The notes under the pieces: model-generated | The model's input: the letters and a program-made list of their open reading frames with translations, nothing else | The model's database searches: none | What the model was told of the DNA's origin: nothing | Source: Pseudomonas parafulva | GTDB taxonomy: Bacteria; Pseudomonadota; Gammaproteobacteria; Pseudomonadales; Pseudomonadaceae | Reading direction: 5' to 3' | Length of the DNA stretch: 64,000 bases | Assembly (NCBI RefSeq): GCF_002021815.1 | Contig: NZ_CP019952.1 | Span: 3,813,001 to 3,877,000 of the forward strand | Program-made: the position numbers and the translations under genes | Part shown: positions 38,489-49,141 of the stretch, in pieces | Position numbering within the stretch: the first letter of the stretch is position 1 | Layout: each line of letters opens with the position of its first letter

Positions 38489-38696
38489 CCTGTACTCCTT
38501 GCAGGGTGTCGGGCCTAGACGCGGCCAGTTTCGCCAATAGCATGACGCCAAATATCAGACAGCATTATCAGGAATAATTCCTTTTACTGCCAGACGCGTT
38601 TCCTTGGCAAATGTCTTGACCCTGTACAGGCAGTGATTGCTCAACCCGTTGCGTCATGGCAGCCGAGCACCGGCTGTACACGCCTGCGCCCTGCCC

Positions 38697-38702
38697 TATA
38701 AT
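38697..38702 (+). promoter_or_regulatory. -10 element of nadC promoter
   Basis: A perfect TATAAT at 38697-38702, 28 bp before the nadC ATG, predicts a transcript start near 38709. The matching -35 (about 38674) is weak. Confidence 0.5.
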
Positions 38703-38730
38703 CGCGGGCATCTCGCTTGTGGAGCCAACC

Positions 38731-39579
38731 ATGCCTAACCTACGCCTTGCCGACCTCACCGCCGAAATCGAAGCCAACGTGCGCCGTGCGTTGCTGGAGG
38801 ACATCGGCAGCGGCGACATCACCGCCCAGCTCATCCCGGCCGAGCGGCTGGCCAAGGCAACGATCATTACCCGCGAAGCGTGTGTGGTGGCCGGTACGGC
38901 CTGGGTCGATGCGGTGTTTCGTCAACTCGATCCACGCGTAGCCGTGCACTGGCAGGTGGTCGACGGCGATCGCGCCCAGCCCAACCAACCGCTGTTCCAC
39001 CTGGAAGGCCCGGCGCGCGCGCTGCTCAGCGGCGAGCGCAGTGCACTCAACTTCCTGCAGATGCTGTCCGGGGTCGCCACGCGTGCACGCACGTTGGCGG
39101 ATCTGGTCGAAGGTACCCACGTACAGTTGCTGGACACTCGCAAGACCTTGCCGGGCCTGCGCCTGGCGCAAAAGTACGCAGTGACCTGTGGCGGCTGCTA
39201 CAACCACCGCATAGGCCTGTATGACGCTTTCCTGATCAAGGAAAACCATATCGCCGCCTGTGGTGGCGTCGCCGAGGCGGTACAAGCCGCACACCGCATC
39301 GCCCCCGGCAAGCCGGTGGAAATCGAGGTGGAAAGCCTGGAGGAATTGCATCAGGCGCTAAGCGCGGGTGCCGACATCATCATGCTCGATGAGCTGACGC
39401 TCGACGAGATGAAAGAAGCCGTCGGGATCACCGCTGGCAAGGCCAAGCTGGAGGCCAGTGGCGGCGTCAGCGAAACGACCCTGCGGGCCATCGCCGAAAC
39501 CGGTGTGGACTACATCTCGATAGGTTCGATGACCAAGGATGTGCGAGCGGTCGACCTGTCGATGCGCCTGAGCCTGTAA
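38731..39579 (+). CDS. nadC: Nicotinate-nucleotide pyrophosphorylase (QPRTase)
   Basis: Converts quinolinate and PRPP to nicotinate mononucleotide in de novo NAD synthesis. It has 282 residues from the ATG at 38731 (MPNLRLADL), preceded by GGAG; the longer frame from 38656 is rejected. Motifs are [12 protein letters not shown] at the N terminus, the phosphate-binding DTRKT (about 140-144), [22 protein letters not shown] (about 154-175), EVESLEEL and the C-terminal [26 protein letters not shown] barrel strand region. Divergent from the DUF1631 gene; convergent with trxB. Confidence 0.96.
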   Translation: MPNLRLADLTAEIEANVRRALLEDIGSGDITAQLIPAERLAKATIITREACVVAGTAWVDAVFRQLDPRVAVHWQVVDGDRAQPNQPLFHLEGPARALLSGERSALNFLQMLSGVATRARTLADLVEGTHVQLLDTRKTLPGLRLAQKYAVTCGGCYNHRIGLYDAFLIKENHIAACGGVAEAVQAAHRIAPGKPVEIEVESLEELHQALSAGADIIMLDELTLDEMKEAVGITAGKAKLEASGGVSETTLRAIAETGVDYISIGSMTKDVRAVDLSMRLSL

Positions 39580-39582
39580 CAC

Positions 39583-39601
39583 GGGGCCGCCAGGCGGCCC
39601 C
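39583..39601. terminator. Bidirectional GC hairpin between nadC and trxB
   Basis: Perfect 8-bp stem GGGGCCGC / GCGGCCCC with loop CAG in the 32-bp gap between the two convergent stops. There is no T-run on either side. It uses the same arms as the hairpin at 22499-22517. Confidence 0.55.
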
Positions 39602-39611
39602 GGTCGAGGGA

Positions 39612-40734
<1,123 letters not shown>

Positions 40735-40863
40735 GCGCGTCGTTGCGTTGGCAGGGTCCGATCATTGGCTTTTGTTACCACCGGTTTCACCCAGATGGTG
40801 CAGCTTCCGCATCCCCCTGAAACTCGGTAATGTCTGCCAACCACCTTTTCTGCGGAGTGATAC

Positions 40864-41628
40864 ATGCAAGCCCCCGTTCTTTCCGGGCCGCAGTACCTGC
40901 GCGAAGGCCTGAAGCTGATCCTGAGCCCTGGCCTGCGCTTGTTCGTGCTGCTGCCGCTGACCATCAACCTGCTGCTGTTCGGTGGCCTCATCTATTTTGC
41001 CGGCCACCAGTTCAGCCAGTGGCTGGACGCGCTGGTGCCCACACTGCCAAGCTGGCTCAGCTTTCTGACCTATATCCTCTGGCCCCTGTTCGTGGTGTTG
41101 CTGGTGCTGATGGTGTTCTTCACCTTTACCCTGGTGGCCAACATCATCGCCGCGCCGTTCAATGGCTTTCTGGCTGAAAAGGTGGAAGTGGTGGTGCGCG
41201 GCGACGATCACTTCCCGGCCTTCAGCTGGGCCGAGCTGCTGGCGATGATCCCCCGCACACTGGGCCGCGAAATGCGCAAGCTCGGCTACTTCCTGCCGCG
41301 CGCCACCGGCTTGTTCATCCTGTCGTTGATCCCGGTGGTCAACGTGGTCGCCGCGCCGCTTTGGCTGATTTTCGGCGTGTGGATGATGGCCATCCAATAC
41401 ATCGACTACCCGGCCGACAACAACAAGATGAGCTGGCAGGACATGCTCGCCTGGCTGCGGGAAAAACGCTGGCAGTCCCTGGGCTTTGGCGGGGTGACCT
41501 ACCTGGCGTTGCTGATCCCGGGGGTGAACGTGGTGATGATGCCGGCGGCGGTGGCTGGGGCTACCTTGTTCTGGGTGCGCGAGAATGGCAATGCACGGGC
41601 CGTGAACACACCTGCGCATCGAGCCTGA
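40864..41628 (+). CDS. cysZ: Sulfate transporter CysZ
   Basis: Inner-membrane sulfate permease feeding cysteine synthesis, 254 residues (family about 250). Hydrophobic segments are at about 25-45 and 65-100, with further hydrophobic regions in the second half ([23 protein letters not shown], and [26 protein letters not shown] at about 215-240). CysZ-type motifs include the N-terminal [18 protein letters not shown] and the [15 protein letters not shown] stretch (about 95-109). GGAG precedes the ATG. It is divergent from trxB. Confidence 0.93.
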   Translation: MQAPVLSGPQYLREGLKLILSPGLRLFVLLPLTINLLLFGGLIYFAGHQFSQWLDALVPTLPSWLSFLTYILWPLFVVLLVLMVFFTFTLVANIIAAPFNGFLAEKVEVVVRGDDHFPAFSWAELLAMIPRTLGREMRKLGYFLPRATGLFILSLIPVVNVVAAPLWLIFGVWMMAIQYIDYPADNNKMSWQDMLAWLREKRWQSLGFGGVTYLALLIPGVNVVMMPAAVAGATLFWVRENGNARAVNTPAHRA

Positions 41629-41671
41629 GCCTGTCCCAGGCGTTACCCTACCTCATCTACAGGAGCAGACC

Positions 41672-41887
41672 ATGAACCGCTTCAGTCCCGCCAAACTCAA
41701 GCTGTCGAAATGGACCGCGACGCAGCCGGTGAACCGTGAAAAGCACTTCCTGGTCATCGACCTGGAGCACGACGAAGCGGGCGTGCTGCTGCGTGTGGAA
41801 CTGCAGGCGGTGCACAGCGGGCGCAGCGAGTGGCTGGATTGGCGGGTGCTGCGCGACGCCCAGGTATGGGCGATGGGTTGGCGATGA
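41672..41887 (+). CDS. TIGR02450-family Trp-rich small protein
   Basis: A 71-residue protein with the family layout: N-terminal FSPAKLKLSKWTATQP, central HFLV(I)D strand and the C-terminal WLDWRVLRDAQVWAMGWR, giving five Trp in total. AGGAG lies about 7 bases before the ATG. It lies 43 bases after cysZ and may share its transcript. The function of the family is unknown. Confidence 0.85.
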   Translation: MNRFSPAKLKLSKWTATQPVNREKHFLVIDLEHDEAGVLLRVELQAVHSGRSEWLDWRVLRDAQVWAMGWR

Positions 41888-42010
41888 GCGAGTGACTGAC
41901 CGAACCGGCCGCGTGCCCGTCAGGCAGCGGCCGATCTTAGGCGCGTCCAACGGGAGCGCCGCCGCGTCGCCTCACCATGGAACACAACCGGCCTGCACAA
42001 CTGCCCAGCA

Positions 42011-43327
42011 TCACTGCCCCAGGCGGCTGGAAAACTGCCCCACCACATCCACCACCCGCCTGGCCCCTTCCTGGATTTCCTCAATCACGTTTCCGGTCTG
42101 GTCCGCCAGCGCGCGGCCTTCTTCGGCCTGGCGCTTGCTGGTGTCGATGATCGACACTGCAGCCTGGGCCAACTGCTCGTTTTGCTGTACCACACGGGCT
42201 ATTTCCTCGGTAGCCGTGCTGGTGCGCGAGGCCAGCTGACGCACCTCATCGGCCACCACCGCAAAGCCCCGCCCCTGCTCGCCAGCACGGGCGGCTTCGA
42301 TGGCGGCGTTGAGCGCCAGCAAGTTGGTCTGCCCGGCGATATCGCTGATGGTCTTGATGATCGAACCGATGACCCGCGACTGGGTGTCCAGCGCCTGGAT
42401 GCCTTCGGCAGCCTGAAGCATCGAGGCTTCGAGCCCACGCATGACGCTGACGCTCTGCCCGACCACCTCTGTGGCCCGACGGGCGCTGGTGTCCGTTTCC
42501 CGGGAGGTGTTGTAGGCGACGTCCGCCGCCTGGGCCACCGCTTGCTCCTGGTTCACCTGATCGGTGATGACCGTGGCGAACTTGACCACTTTGTACAGCT
42601 CATCGTGGGCGTTGAAGATCGGGTTGTAGGAAGCTTCCAGCCAGATCACCCGGCCATGGGCATCGATCCGACGGAAGCGTTCGGCAATGTACTCACCGCG
42701 GCGAAGCTTGTCCCAGAACGCTTGGTAGCCGGGTGAATTGACCTCGGCCGGTTCGCAGAACATGCGGTGGTGCTTGCCACGGATCTGATCCAGCCGGTAC
42801 CCCACTGCCGACAAGAAGCGTTCGTTGGCGGTCAGGATCATGCCATCGAGATCGAACTCGATAACCGCCGTCGAGCGCATCAGCGCCTTGATCAGGCTCT
42901 CGTGCTCGCGGGAGGTGACGATGGTACGGGTCAGGTCGCTCGAATGCAGGGTGAAATACTTGATGCGCCCGTCGCTACCCTTCACAGGTTGCAGGATCGA
43001 ACGTAGCCAAGCTTCCTGGCCGTCCCCGCGCAGCAGGCGAAACGCGCCATTGAAATGCTCGCCCCGGCTGATGGCATTTTTCATGCGCTGGTGAAAATCC
43101 AGTGACTTGACGTGGGCAGGCACGATGTCGTCGATGTTGCGCCCAAGCAATTGGTCAGCCCGATACAGCATCTCGGTTTCGAAATTGCCATTGACCAGTT
43201 CGATCCGACCGGCAGGGTCGAGTTGCAGCACCAGCATCTCGCTGTCCAGGCTGCTCTTGATCTGGTCGATGATCATCAGTTCTTCACGCAACTGCCGGAT
43301 TTCTTGCTTGAGCTTGTTGTTGAACAT
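42011..43327 (-). CDS. Soluble PAS-PAS chemotaxis transducer, BdlA-like
   Basis: Cytoplasmic methyl-accepting-type signal protein, 438 residues from the ATG at 43327 ([13 protein letters not shown]), where AGGAG stands upstream. A coiled coil (about 1-25) precedes PAS1 (about 25-135) and PAS2 (about 145-250), and then an MCP signalling hairpin (about 275-435) whose tip contains [34 protein letters not shown]. There are no membrane helices and no C-terminal CheR/CheB pentapeptide. The architecture and length match P. aeruginosa BdlA, which controls biofilm dispersal. PAS ligands cannot be deduced, so the role in dispersal is inferred. Confidence 0.88.
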   Translation of the reverse strand: MFNNKLKQEIRQLREELMIIDQIKSSLDSEMLVLQLDPAGRIELVNGNFETEMLYRADQLLGRNIDDIVPAHVKSLDFHQRMKNAISRGEHFNGAFRLLRGDGQEAWLRSILQPVKGSDGRIKYFTLHSSDLTRTIVTSREHESLIKALMRSTAVIEFDLDGMILTANERFLSAVGYRLDQIRGKHHRMFCEPAEVNSPGYQAFWDKLRRGEYIAERFRRIDAHGRVIWLEASYNPIFNAHDELYKVVKFATVITDQVNQEQAVAQAADVAYNTSRETDTSARRATEVVGQSVSVMRGLEASMLQAAEGIQALDTQSRVIGSIIKTISDIAGQTNLLALNAAIEAARAGEQGRGFAVVADEVRQLASRTSTATEEIARVVQQNEQLAQAAVSIIDTSKRQAEEGRALADQTGNVIEEIQEGARRVVDVVGQFSSRLGQ

Positions 43328-43501
43328 CACCGCTCTCCTGGAGCGTGGGGGCGAATGCAACTGCATCGGCGGGCAACTGCGCCTCTTGAGTGCAGCCTTG
43401 ATGAATATTCGTGCGCGTTACAGGCGTCATGCCCCCTCTGCATCATGCCGACGTCACTTCGCCGTCATGCCCCGGCAATGCAGCAGGTGGATAGTCAGTT
43501 C

Positions 43502-44692
43502 ATGAATACACCTGCTCTGCACATCTGCCTCGTCAGCGATACCTTCGCCCCGCACGTCAACGGCGTGGCCTGCACACTGTTGAACCTGAGCGAAGGGCTG
43601 CGCCAGCGTGGCCATCACGTCAGGATCGTGCGCCCCCGACAGCCAGGAGAGCAGGCTTCGGGGCACAACCCTGGCGTGCGACTGTGGCGCGACTGGCCAC
43701 TGCCCGGCTATCTGGGTTTGCAACGGGACAAGGTCTCCCTGCGCACGCTGGCAAGGCACTGGCGCCGGCAACGGCCTGACGTCATTTACATCGCCACTGA
43801 AGGCCCCCTGGGGCTGAGCGCATTACGCACTGCTCGGCGATTAGGAATCGCCGTTGTTAGCGGATTGCATACCCACGTTGCGCATCTTTCAGGGCAACAC
43901 GGCATGGGCGTAGTGGGACGCCTGCTAAGCCTTTACCTGCGCTGGTTTCATGGCCGGGCCGTCTTGACGCTCGTGCCCAGCTTGAGCCACCGGCGTTGGC
44001 TGGAGCGCCGCGGCTTCGAGCGGCTGGTGCACATGCCGCACGGTGTGGACGCGGAGCTGTTCAACCCGGCCCGTCGCAGCCAGGCGCTGCGCGAACACTG
44101 GGGTCTGGGCCACGATGATATCGCCGTCCTGCATGTGGGACGGTTGGCACCGGAGAAAAACCTGGGGCTTTTGCAAAGCTGTTTCGAGGCTTTGCAACGG
44201 GCTTTGCCACAGCGAAGGGTACGCCTGATTCTGGTGGGGGACGGGCCACTGCGGGGGAAGCTACAGCAGCAGGTTCCTGGGGCTGTGCTATGCGGCGTCC
44301 AGCGAGGCGAACAACTGGCCGAGCACTATGCCAGCAGTGACCTGTTTCTGTTCCCCAGCCTGATCGAGACGTTTGGCCGTGTGGTGCTCGAAGCCATGGC
44401 GTCAGGGTTGGCGGTGGTCGCTTATGACCAGGCAACGGCTGCGCAGCACATCGGCCATGGCCACAATGGGGCGCTGGCCATGCCAAGGGATGCGGCAGCC
44501 TTCATCGATGCCGCTTGCTGGCTGTTGCAAGACAGCGAGACCCTGCGGCGGGTGAGGCTCAACGCTCGGCAGCATGCCAGCCATCAGGGGTGGTCGGAAA
44601 TCGTCGACCAGTTCGAAGCGCACTTGCTCAGCGCTTCACTGAGCGCTCATGCGCGCCAAGCGAAGTCGATGCAGCCCATGCCGCCGCTGTGA
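43502..44692 (+). CDS. GT4-family glycosyltransferase
   Basis: Retaining glycosyltransferase with two Rossmann domains, 396 residues from the ATG at 43502 (MNTPALHICLVSDTFAPHVNGV); longer upstream frames are not coding-like. Motifs: acceptor-side DTFAPHVNGVACTL (about 14-27), HVGRLAPEKNLGLLQ (about 211-225), LVGDGPLRGKL (about 247-257) and the donor-binding SLIETFGRVVLEAMASGLAV (about 285-304). The family includes sugar transfer to lipids such as sulfoquinovosyl- and mannosyl-transferases; the substrate here is unknown. It is divergent from the BdlA-like gene across 174 bp. Confidence 0.88.
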   Translation: MNTPALHICLVSDTFAPHVNGVACTLLNLSEGLRQRGHHVRIVRPRQPGEQASGHNPGVRLWRDWPLPGYLGLQRDKVSLRTLARHWRRQRPDVIYIATEGPLGLSALRTARRLGIAVVSGLHTHVAHLSGQHGMGVVGRLLSLYLRWFHGRAVLTLVPSLSHRRWLERRGFERLVHMPHGVDAELFNPARRSQALREHWGLGHDDIAVLHVGRLAPEKNLGLLQSCFEALQRALPQRRVRLILVGDGPLRGKLQQQVPGAVLCGVQRGEQLAEHYASSDLFLFPSLIETFGRVVLEAMASGLAVVAYDQATAAQHIGHGHNGALAMPRDAAAFIDAACWLLQDSETLRRVRLNARQHASHQGWSEIVDQFEAHLLSASLSAHARQAKSMQPMPPL

Positions 44693-44730
44693 AGCCGTCG
44701 CTGCGGCCAAGGCGAATACCCGGTACGTGA

Positions 44731-45213
44731 TCAGCCCAGGGCTTTCTCGATGGCCTGGACCACCGCAGGATCATCCGGCGCCGTGCGCGGGGAGAAGCGC
44801 GCCAATACACGCCCGTCCTTGCCCACCAGGAATTTCTCGAAATTCCAGGTAATGTCCCCCGGAAACTCCGCGCCCTCGCCCGCCAGAAGACGATACATCG
44901 AATGGCGCCGGGGCCCGTTCACATCGAGCTTGGCGCCGAGCGGAAAGCTCACGCCGTAGTTCATGCTGCAGAATTCCTGGATCTGCGCTTCGCTCCCCGG
45001 CTCCTGCCCTGCGAATTGATTGCAGGGTAGGCCAAGGACCGTGAAGCCTTTGTCCTTGTACGTCTGGTAGAGCTGCTCAAGCGCCGCGTACTGAGGTGTC
45101 AGGCCGCACTTGGAGGCCACGTTGACCACCAGCACTACCTGCCCCTTGTACGGTTTCAAGGACAGATCGCCACCGTCAAGCGCGTTCAACTTCAGGTCGT
45201 GAAATGCACTCAT
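44731..45213 (-). CDS. Glutathione peroxidase family protein
   Basis: Thiol peroxidase that reduces peroxides using thioredoxin or glutathione, 160 residues. Catalytic Cys36 lies in NVASKCGLTPQY, Gln in LPCNQFAGQEPG (about 68-79) and Trp in TWNFEKFLV (about 123-131). This makes the usual Cys-Gln-Trp triad with Cys in place of selenocysteine. There is no signal peptide. It is encoded after slyD but separated by a strong terminator, so it has its own promoter. Not far from trxB, but no shared operon. Confidence 0.93.
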   Translation of the reverse strand: MSAFHDLKLNALDGGDLSLKPYKGQVVLVVNVASKCGLTPQYAALEQLYQTYKDKGFTVLGLPCNQFAGQEPGSEAQIQEFCSMNYGVSFPLGAKLDVNGPRRHSMYRLLAGEGAEFPGDITWNFEKFLVGKDGRVLARFSPRTAPDDPAVVQAIEKALG

Positions 45214-45265
45214 GCTGTAATCCCCTTTTCAGGTCGCCGACGGCACCTGGGCAAATTGCGCCCAC

Positions 45266-45329
45266 TAAAAAGGCGTTCGTTCAAGCCGTCGCCTTCCTTG
45301 GGAAGGCAGGGCGGCTTGCCCGAACGCCT
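45266..45329 (-). terminator. Strong three-tier terminator of slyD
   Basis: Stacked stems: AGGCGTTCG/CGAACGCCT (9 bp), CAAGCCG/CGGCTTG (7 bp) and GCCTTCC/GGAAGGC (7 bp), broken only by 2-4-base bulges. On the minus strand the hairpin runs into TTTTT (45271-45267). It ends slyD transcription before the peroxidase gene. Confidence 0.9.
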
Positions 45330-45358
45330 GGCGACTTTCTGAGCTTAGCGCAGAAAGA

Positions 45359-45844
45359 TCAGTGGTGATGGCCACCTTCACCGTGGATGTGACGGTGAGC
45401 GATTTCTTCTTCGCTGGCGTCACGTACGTCAACGACCTTGACCTGGAAGTTCAGGCGCTGGCCGGCCAGTGGGTGGTTGCCATCGACGGTCACGTCGTCG
45501 CCGTCCACGTCACGGATGGTGACGATCTGCATCTGGCCATCGGGGGCCGAGGCGTGGAACTGCATGCCCACTTCCAGCTCGTCGACGCCTTCGAACAGGC
45601 TGCGGTTCAGGGTGCTGACCAGCTCGGCCAGGTATTCGCCGTAGGCCTCTTCAGGCTCGATGGAAACGGTCAGCTCGTCGCCGGCCTGTTTGCCTTCCAG
45701 GGCTTTTTCCAGGCCTGGGATGATGTTGCCGGCACCTTGCAGGTAAACCAGCGGCGCGCCACCGGCGGAGCTGTCGATGGTCTCCCCGGCGTCGTTAGTC
45801 AGGGTATAGTCGATGGAGACAGCCTTGTTGGCGGCGATCAGCAT
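45359..45844 (-). CDS. slyD: FKBP-type peptidyl-prolyl isomerase SlyD
   Basis: Cytoplasmic prolyl isomerase, chaperone and metal-binding protein, 161 residues from the ATG at 45844 (MLIAANKAVSIDYTL); the longer frame to 46174 runs over the next gene and is rejected. FKBP core: DYTLTNDAGETIDSS then PLVYLQGAGNIIPGLEKALEGK (about 32-53). The insert-in-flap chaperone domain follows (about 70-125). The C-terminal tail ends HRHIHGEGGHHH, the nickel-binding histidine tail. Divergent from the DUF3565 gene and followed by a strong terminator. Confidence 0.94.
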   Translation of the reverse strand: MLIAANKAVSIDYTLTNDAGETIDSSAGGAPLVYLQGAGNIIPGLEKALEGKQAGDELTVSIEPEEAYGEYLAELVSTLNRSLFEGVDELEVGMQFHASAPDGQMQIVTIRDVDGDDVTVDGNHPLAGQRLNFQVKVVDVRDASEEEIAHRHIHGEGGHHH

Positions 45845-45929
45845 GGGGCAAGACCTTTTGCAAAAGAATGTAGAACGCACAAGTGTAACCAAGCCATCGC
45901 CCGATTGCGAACCTCGCCTGGATCCGCCC

Positions 45930-46145
45930 ATGCCCATCAGTCGGATCATCGCTTTTTCCCAGGATGCCGAAGGCCACTGGGTCGCCCAGTTGAGCTGTGG
46001 CCACACCCAGCACCTGCGCCACGTGCCGCCCTGGCAGCTGCGCCCATGGGTGCTCGACCCCGAACAGCGAGCGCAGCGCATTGGCCAGGCGTTCCCGTGC
46101 GGTTGGTGCGCACAGGGTGCCGATAGCGCTACCCTTGATCGCTGA
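45930..46145 (+). CDS. DUF3565 family small protein
   Basis: A 71-residue protein from the ATG at 45930 (MPISRIIAFSQDAEG). Family core: HWVAQLSCGHTQHLRHVPPWQLRPWV (residues about 16-41). A CGH near the middle and CGWC near the end look like a small zinc-ribbon-like site (Cys/His spacing seen; metal not shown). Starts 85 bp from divergent slyD and ends 31 bp before pta, so it may be in the pta transcript. Function unknown. Confidence 0.8.
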   Translation: MPISRIIAFSQDAEGHWVAQLSCGHTQHLRHVPPWQLRPWVLDPEQRAQRIGQAFPCGWCAQGADSATLDR

Positions 46146-46176
46146 TCCCTTGCACCGCTTATTTCGAGAAGCACGC

Positions 46177-48264
46177 ATGCAGACTTTTTTCATCGCACCA
46201 ACCGACTTTGGCGTCGGCCTTACGTCCATCAGCCTGGGCCTTGTGCGCACGCTGGAGCGCGCCGGCCTGAAAGTGGGCTTCTTCAAGCCTGTTGCCCAGC
46301 CCCACCCGGGCGACACCGGCCCGGAGCGCTCTACCGAGCTGATCGCTCGTACCCACGGCATCATGCCGCCGACGCCGCTGAGCCTGGCCCAGGTCGAACG
46401 GATGCTGGGCGATGGTCAGCTGGACGAGCTGCTCGAGTCGATCGTTCGCCTGTACCAGCAGGCTTGTGTCGGCAACGACGTGGTAGTGGTCGAGGGCATG
46501 GTCCCTACCCGTCACGCCAGCTACGCAGCCCGCGTGAACCTGCACCTTGCCAAGAGCCTGGATGCCGAAGTGATCCTGGTATCGGCCGCCGAACAGGAAG
46601 TGCTCAGTGAACTGTCCGGCAGGGTCGAGCTGCAGGCCCAGCTGTTCGGAGGCCCGCGCGACCCCAAGGTGCTGGGTGTGATCCTGAACAAGGTGCGCAC
46701 CGACCAGAGCATGGAGCAATTCTCAACGCGTCTGCGTGAGCACTCGCCGCTGCTGCGCGGCAATGATTTCCGCCTGATCGGCTGCATTCCCTATCAGCCG
46801 GAGCTCAATGCCCCGCGCACGCGGGATGTGGCAGAGCTGCTCGGGGCCCAGGTCCTCAATGCCGGTGACTTTGAGCAGCGCCGCATGACCAAGATCATCA
46901 TCTGCGCCCGCACGGTGGCCAATACCGTGCCGCTGCTGACATCTGGAACGTTGGTGGTGACGCCCGGCGATCGCGACGACATCATCCTCGCCGTGAGCCT
47001 GGCAGCGATCAACGGCGTGCCGTTGGCAGGCCTGCTGCTGACCAGCGACAGCAAGCCCGATGCGCGCATCCTGGGGCTATGCCGCGGAGCGCTGCAGGCA
47101 GGGTTGCCGATCCTGTCGGTCAGCACAGGGTCATATGACACCGCCAACCAGCTCAATGCCCTGAACAGGGAAATTCCGGTCGATGACCGCGAGCGCGCCG
47201 AGTTCATCACCGACTTCGTGGCCAGCCACCTTGACGGCGCCTGGTTGAGCCAGCGCTGCGGCGCTCCGCGCGAGATGCGCCTGTCACCTGCGGTATTTCG
47301 CTATCAACTGATCCAGCGCGCGCAGCAGGCCAACAAACGTATCGTCCTGCCCGAAGGGGCCGAGCCGCTGCTGGTGCAGGCGGCGGCCATCTGCCAGGCA
47401 CGCGGCATTGCCCGCTGCGTGCTGCTCGCAAAGCCTGAAGCGGTCGATGCCGTGGCCCGAGCCCAGGGCATCACCCTGCCCGAAGGGCTGGAGGTGTTGG
47501 ACCCGGACCTGATCCGCGAGCGCTATGTCGAGCCCATGGTGGCGCTGCGCAAGAGCAAGAACCTCAACGCACCGATGGCCGAACAACAGCTTGAAGACCC
47601 GGTGGTCATCGGCACCATGATGCTGGCCCTGGACGAAGTCGATGGCCTGGTCTCGGGTCTGGTGCATTCGACGGCCAATACCATCCGTCCTGCATTACAG
47701 CTGATCAAGACCGCACCGGGCGCCAGCCTGGTTTCTTCGGTCTTCTTCATGCTGTTTCCGGACCAGGTGCTGGTCTACGGCGACTGCGTGATGAACCCTC
47801 ACCCCAATGCCGCCGAACTCGCCGAGATCGCGCGCCAGAGTGCTGCATCGGCGCATACCTTCGGCATCACGCCACGGGTCGCGATGATCAGTTATTCAAG
47901 CGATTCGGCAAGCGACGAGGAGGTGGAAAAAGTGCGAGAGGCCACACGCATGGCCAGGGAGGGCGCCGAACAGCTGTTGATCGATGGGCCGCTGCAATAC
48001 GATGCGGCTGTCAACCCGGCCGTTGCACGCGACCTGGCGCCGGGCAGTAAGGTGGCCGGTCGCGCCACGGTGTTCGTGTTCCCGGACCTGAACACCGGCA
48101 ATACCACACACAAGGCCGTGCAGCGCAGTACCGACGGCGTGAGCCTCGGGCCCATGCTGCAGGGGCTGCGCAAACCGGTGAACGATCTACCGCGCGGGGC
48201 GCAGGTCGACGACATTGTGCACACCATTGCCCTGACCGCCATTCAGGCAAGCGAGGTGCGCTGA
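46177..48264 (+). CDS. pta: Phosphate acetyltransferase
   Basis: Interconverts acetyl-CoA and acetyl phosphate. It has 695 residues of the long, three-domain type, from the ATG at 46177 (MQTFFIAPTDFGVG); longer frames upstream overlap the DUF3565 gene. Domains: a P-loop-like N-terminal domain (about 1-200), a DRTGG domain (about 215-325) and the C-terminal catalytic PTA_PTB domain (about 370-695), with VLPEGAEPL, DGLVSGLVHSTANTIRPALQ and VFVFPDLNTGNTTHKAVQR. No ackA is adjacent. A convergent hairpin ends the gene. Confidence 0.95.
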   Translation: MQTFFIAPTDFGVGLTSISLGLVRTLERAGLKVGFFKPVAQPHPGDTGPERSTELIARTHGIMPPTPLSLAQVERMLGDGQLDELLESIVRLYQQACVGNDVVVVEGMVPTRHASYAARVNLHLAKSLDAEVILVSAAEQEVLSELSGRVELQAQLFGGPRDPKVLGVILNKVRTDQSMEQFSTRLREHSPLLRGNDFRLIGCIPYQPELNAPRTRDVAELLGAQVLNAGDFEQRRMTKIIICARTVANTVPLLTSGTLVVTPGDRDDIILAVSLAAINGVPLAGLLLTSDSKPDARILGLCRGALQAGLPILSVSTGSYDTANQLNALNREIPVDDRERAEFITDFVASHLDGAWLSQRCGAPREMRLSPAVFRYQLIQRAQQANKRIVLPEGAEPLLVQAAAICQARGIARCVLLAKPEAVDAVARAQGITLPEGLEVLDPDLIRERYVEPMVALRKSKNLNAPMAEQQLEDPVVIGTMMLALDEVDGLVSGLVHSTANTIRPALQLIKTAPGASLVSSVFFMLFPDQVLVYGDCVMNPHPNAAELAEIARQSAASAHTFGITPRVAMISYSSDSASDEEVEKVREATRMAREGAEQLLIDGPLQYDAAVNPAVARDLAPGSKVAGRATVFVFPDLNTGNTTHKAVQRSTDGVSLGPMLQGLRKPVNDLPRGAQVDDIVHTIALTAIQASEVR

Positions 48265-48268
48265 ATGC

Positions 48269-48289
48269 GGGGGCCATCAAGTGGCCCCC
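48269..48289. terminator. Bidirectional hairpin between pta and OmpA-type gene
   Basis: Perfect 8-bp stem GGGGGCCA / TGGCCCCC with loop TCAAG, lying between two convergent stops (48264 and 48299). No T-run follows. Confidence 0.6.
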
Positions 48290-48298
48290 ACCTTTGGG

Positions 48299-49015
48299 TC
48301 AGGGATACTGCTGAACCTGGCCCTGCTGCTGGTCGTACTGCTGGCCAGGGATCGGCTTGAGGTTCACTTCCACGCGGCGGTTCTGCGCGCGGCCATTGGC
48401 ATCGGCGTTGCTGGCGATCGGTTGATCCGGGCCCATGCCGCGCACGGTGACCCGCGAGGCATCCACACCCTGGGAAGTCAGGTAGCTGCTGACGGCCTGG
48501 GCACGACGCTGGGACAGGTCCATGTTGTGCTGACGGCTACCGGTGCTGTCAGTGAAACCCACCACTTCGATGTTGTTCTGGTTGAACTGCTTGAACGAGC
48601 CGGCCAGGTTGTTCAGCGGTGCGTAGAAGCTTGGCGAGATGTTGGCCGAATCGGTGGCGAAGGTGATGTTGCCGGGCATGATCAGTTTGATCTGGTCGCC
48701 CTGGCGCTGAACCTCGACCCCGGTGTTGGCCATTTTCGCGCGCAGTTCGGCTTCCTGCTTGTCGGCGTAGTAGCCGTAGCCGGCCGCCGCGGCGCCAATG
48801 GCCGCAGCGCCGATCAGTGCACCCTTGCCACGGTGATTGTGATCGATCGCGGCGCCGGCCACGGCACCGGCCAGGGCACCCAGGCCACCGTACTTGGCGG
48901 TCTTGCTCATGCCGCCGGCCTCTTGCCCCTGGTTCTCATAGGGGTTTTGCCCCGCACAGCCGGTCATCAGGGCAGCAGTGGTTGCGACGATAATCAGGCG
49001 ACGCATGGTGAACAT
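48299..49015 (-). CDS. OmpA-family lipoprotein with glycine zipper
   Basis: Outer-membrane lipoprotein that binds peptidoglycan, 238 residues. I prefer the ATG at 49015 (MFTMRRLIIVATTAALMTGC) because GAGGAG lies 7 bases upstream. The lipobox LMTGC puts the lipid on Cys20. A glycine-zipper stretch (about 43-85: GGLGALAGAVAGAAID then GALIGAAAIGAAAAGYGYY) is followed by an OmpA C-like domain (about 120-235) with FTDSTGSRQHNMDLSQRRAQ and NRRVEV. It resembles YiaD. Cell-wall anchoring follows from the family; no specific partner is evident. Confidence 0.92.
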   Translation of the reverse strand: MFTMRRLIIVATTAALMTGCAGQNPYENQGQEAGGMSKTAKYGGLGALAGAVAGAAIDHNHRGKGALIGAAAIGAAAAGYGYYADKQEAELRAKMANTGVEVQRQGDQIKLIMPGNITFATDSANISPSFYAPLNNLAGSFKQFNQNNIEVVGFTDSTGSRQHNMDLSQRRAQAVSSYLTSQGVDASRVTVRGMGPDQPIASNADANGRAQNRRVEVNLKPIPGQQYDQQQGQVQQYP

Positions 49016-49141
49016 GGGCAAGCTCCTCGTGTTGGTCATGTATGCCGTAGGTCTGGAACGGCTCTATGTCAGGCTTGGAGTGTCTTGCCGGGTGAAAATT
49101 CCGCGCCCGCCTGCGCATTTGTGCACCGCTCTGTTCACCCT

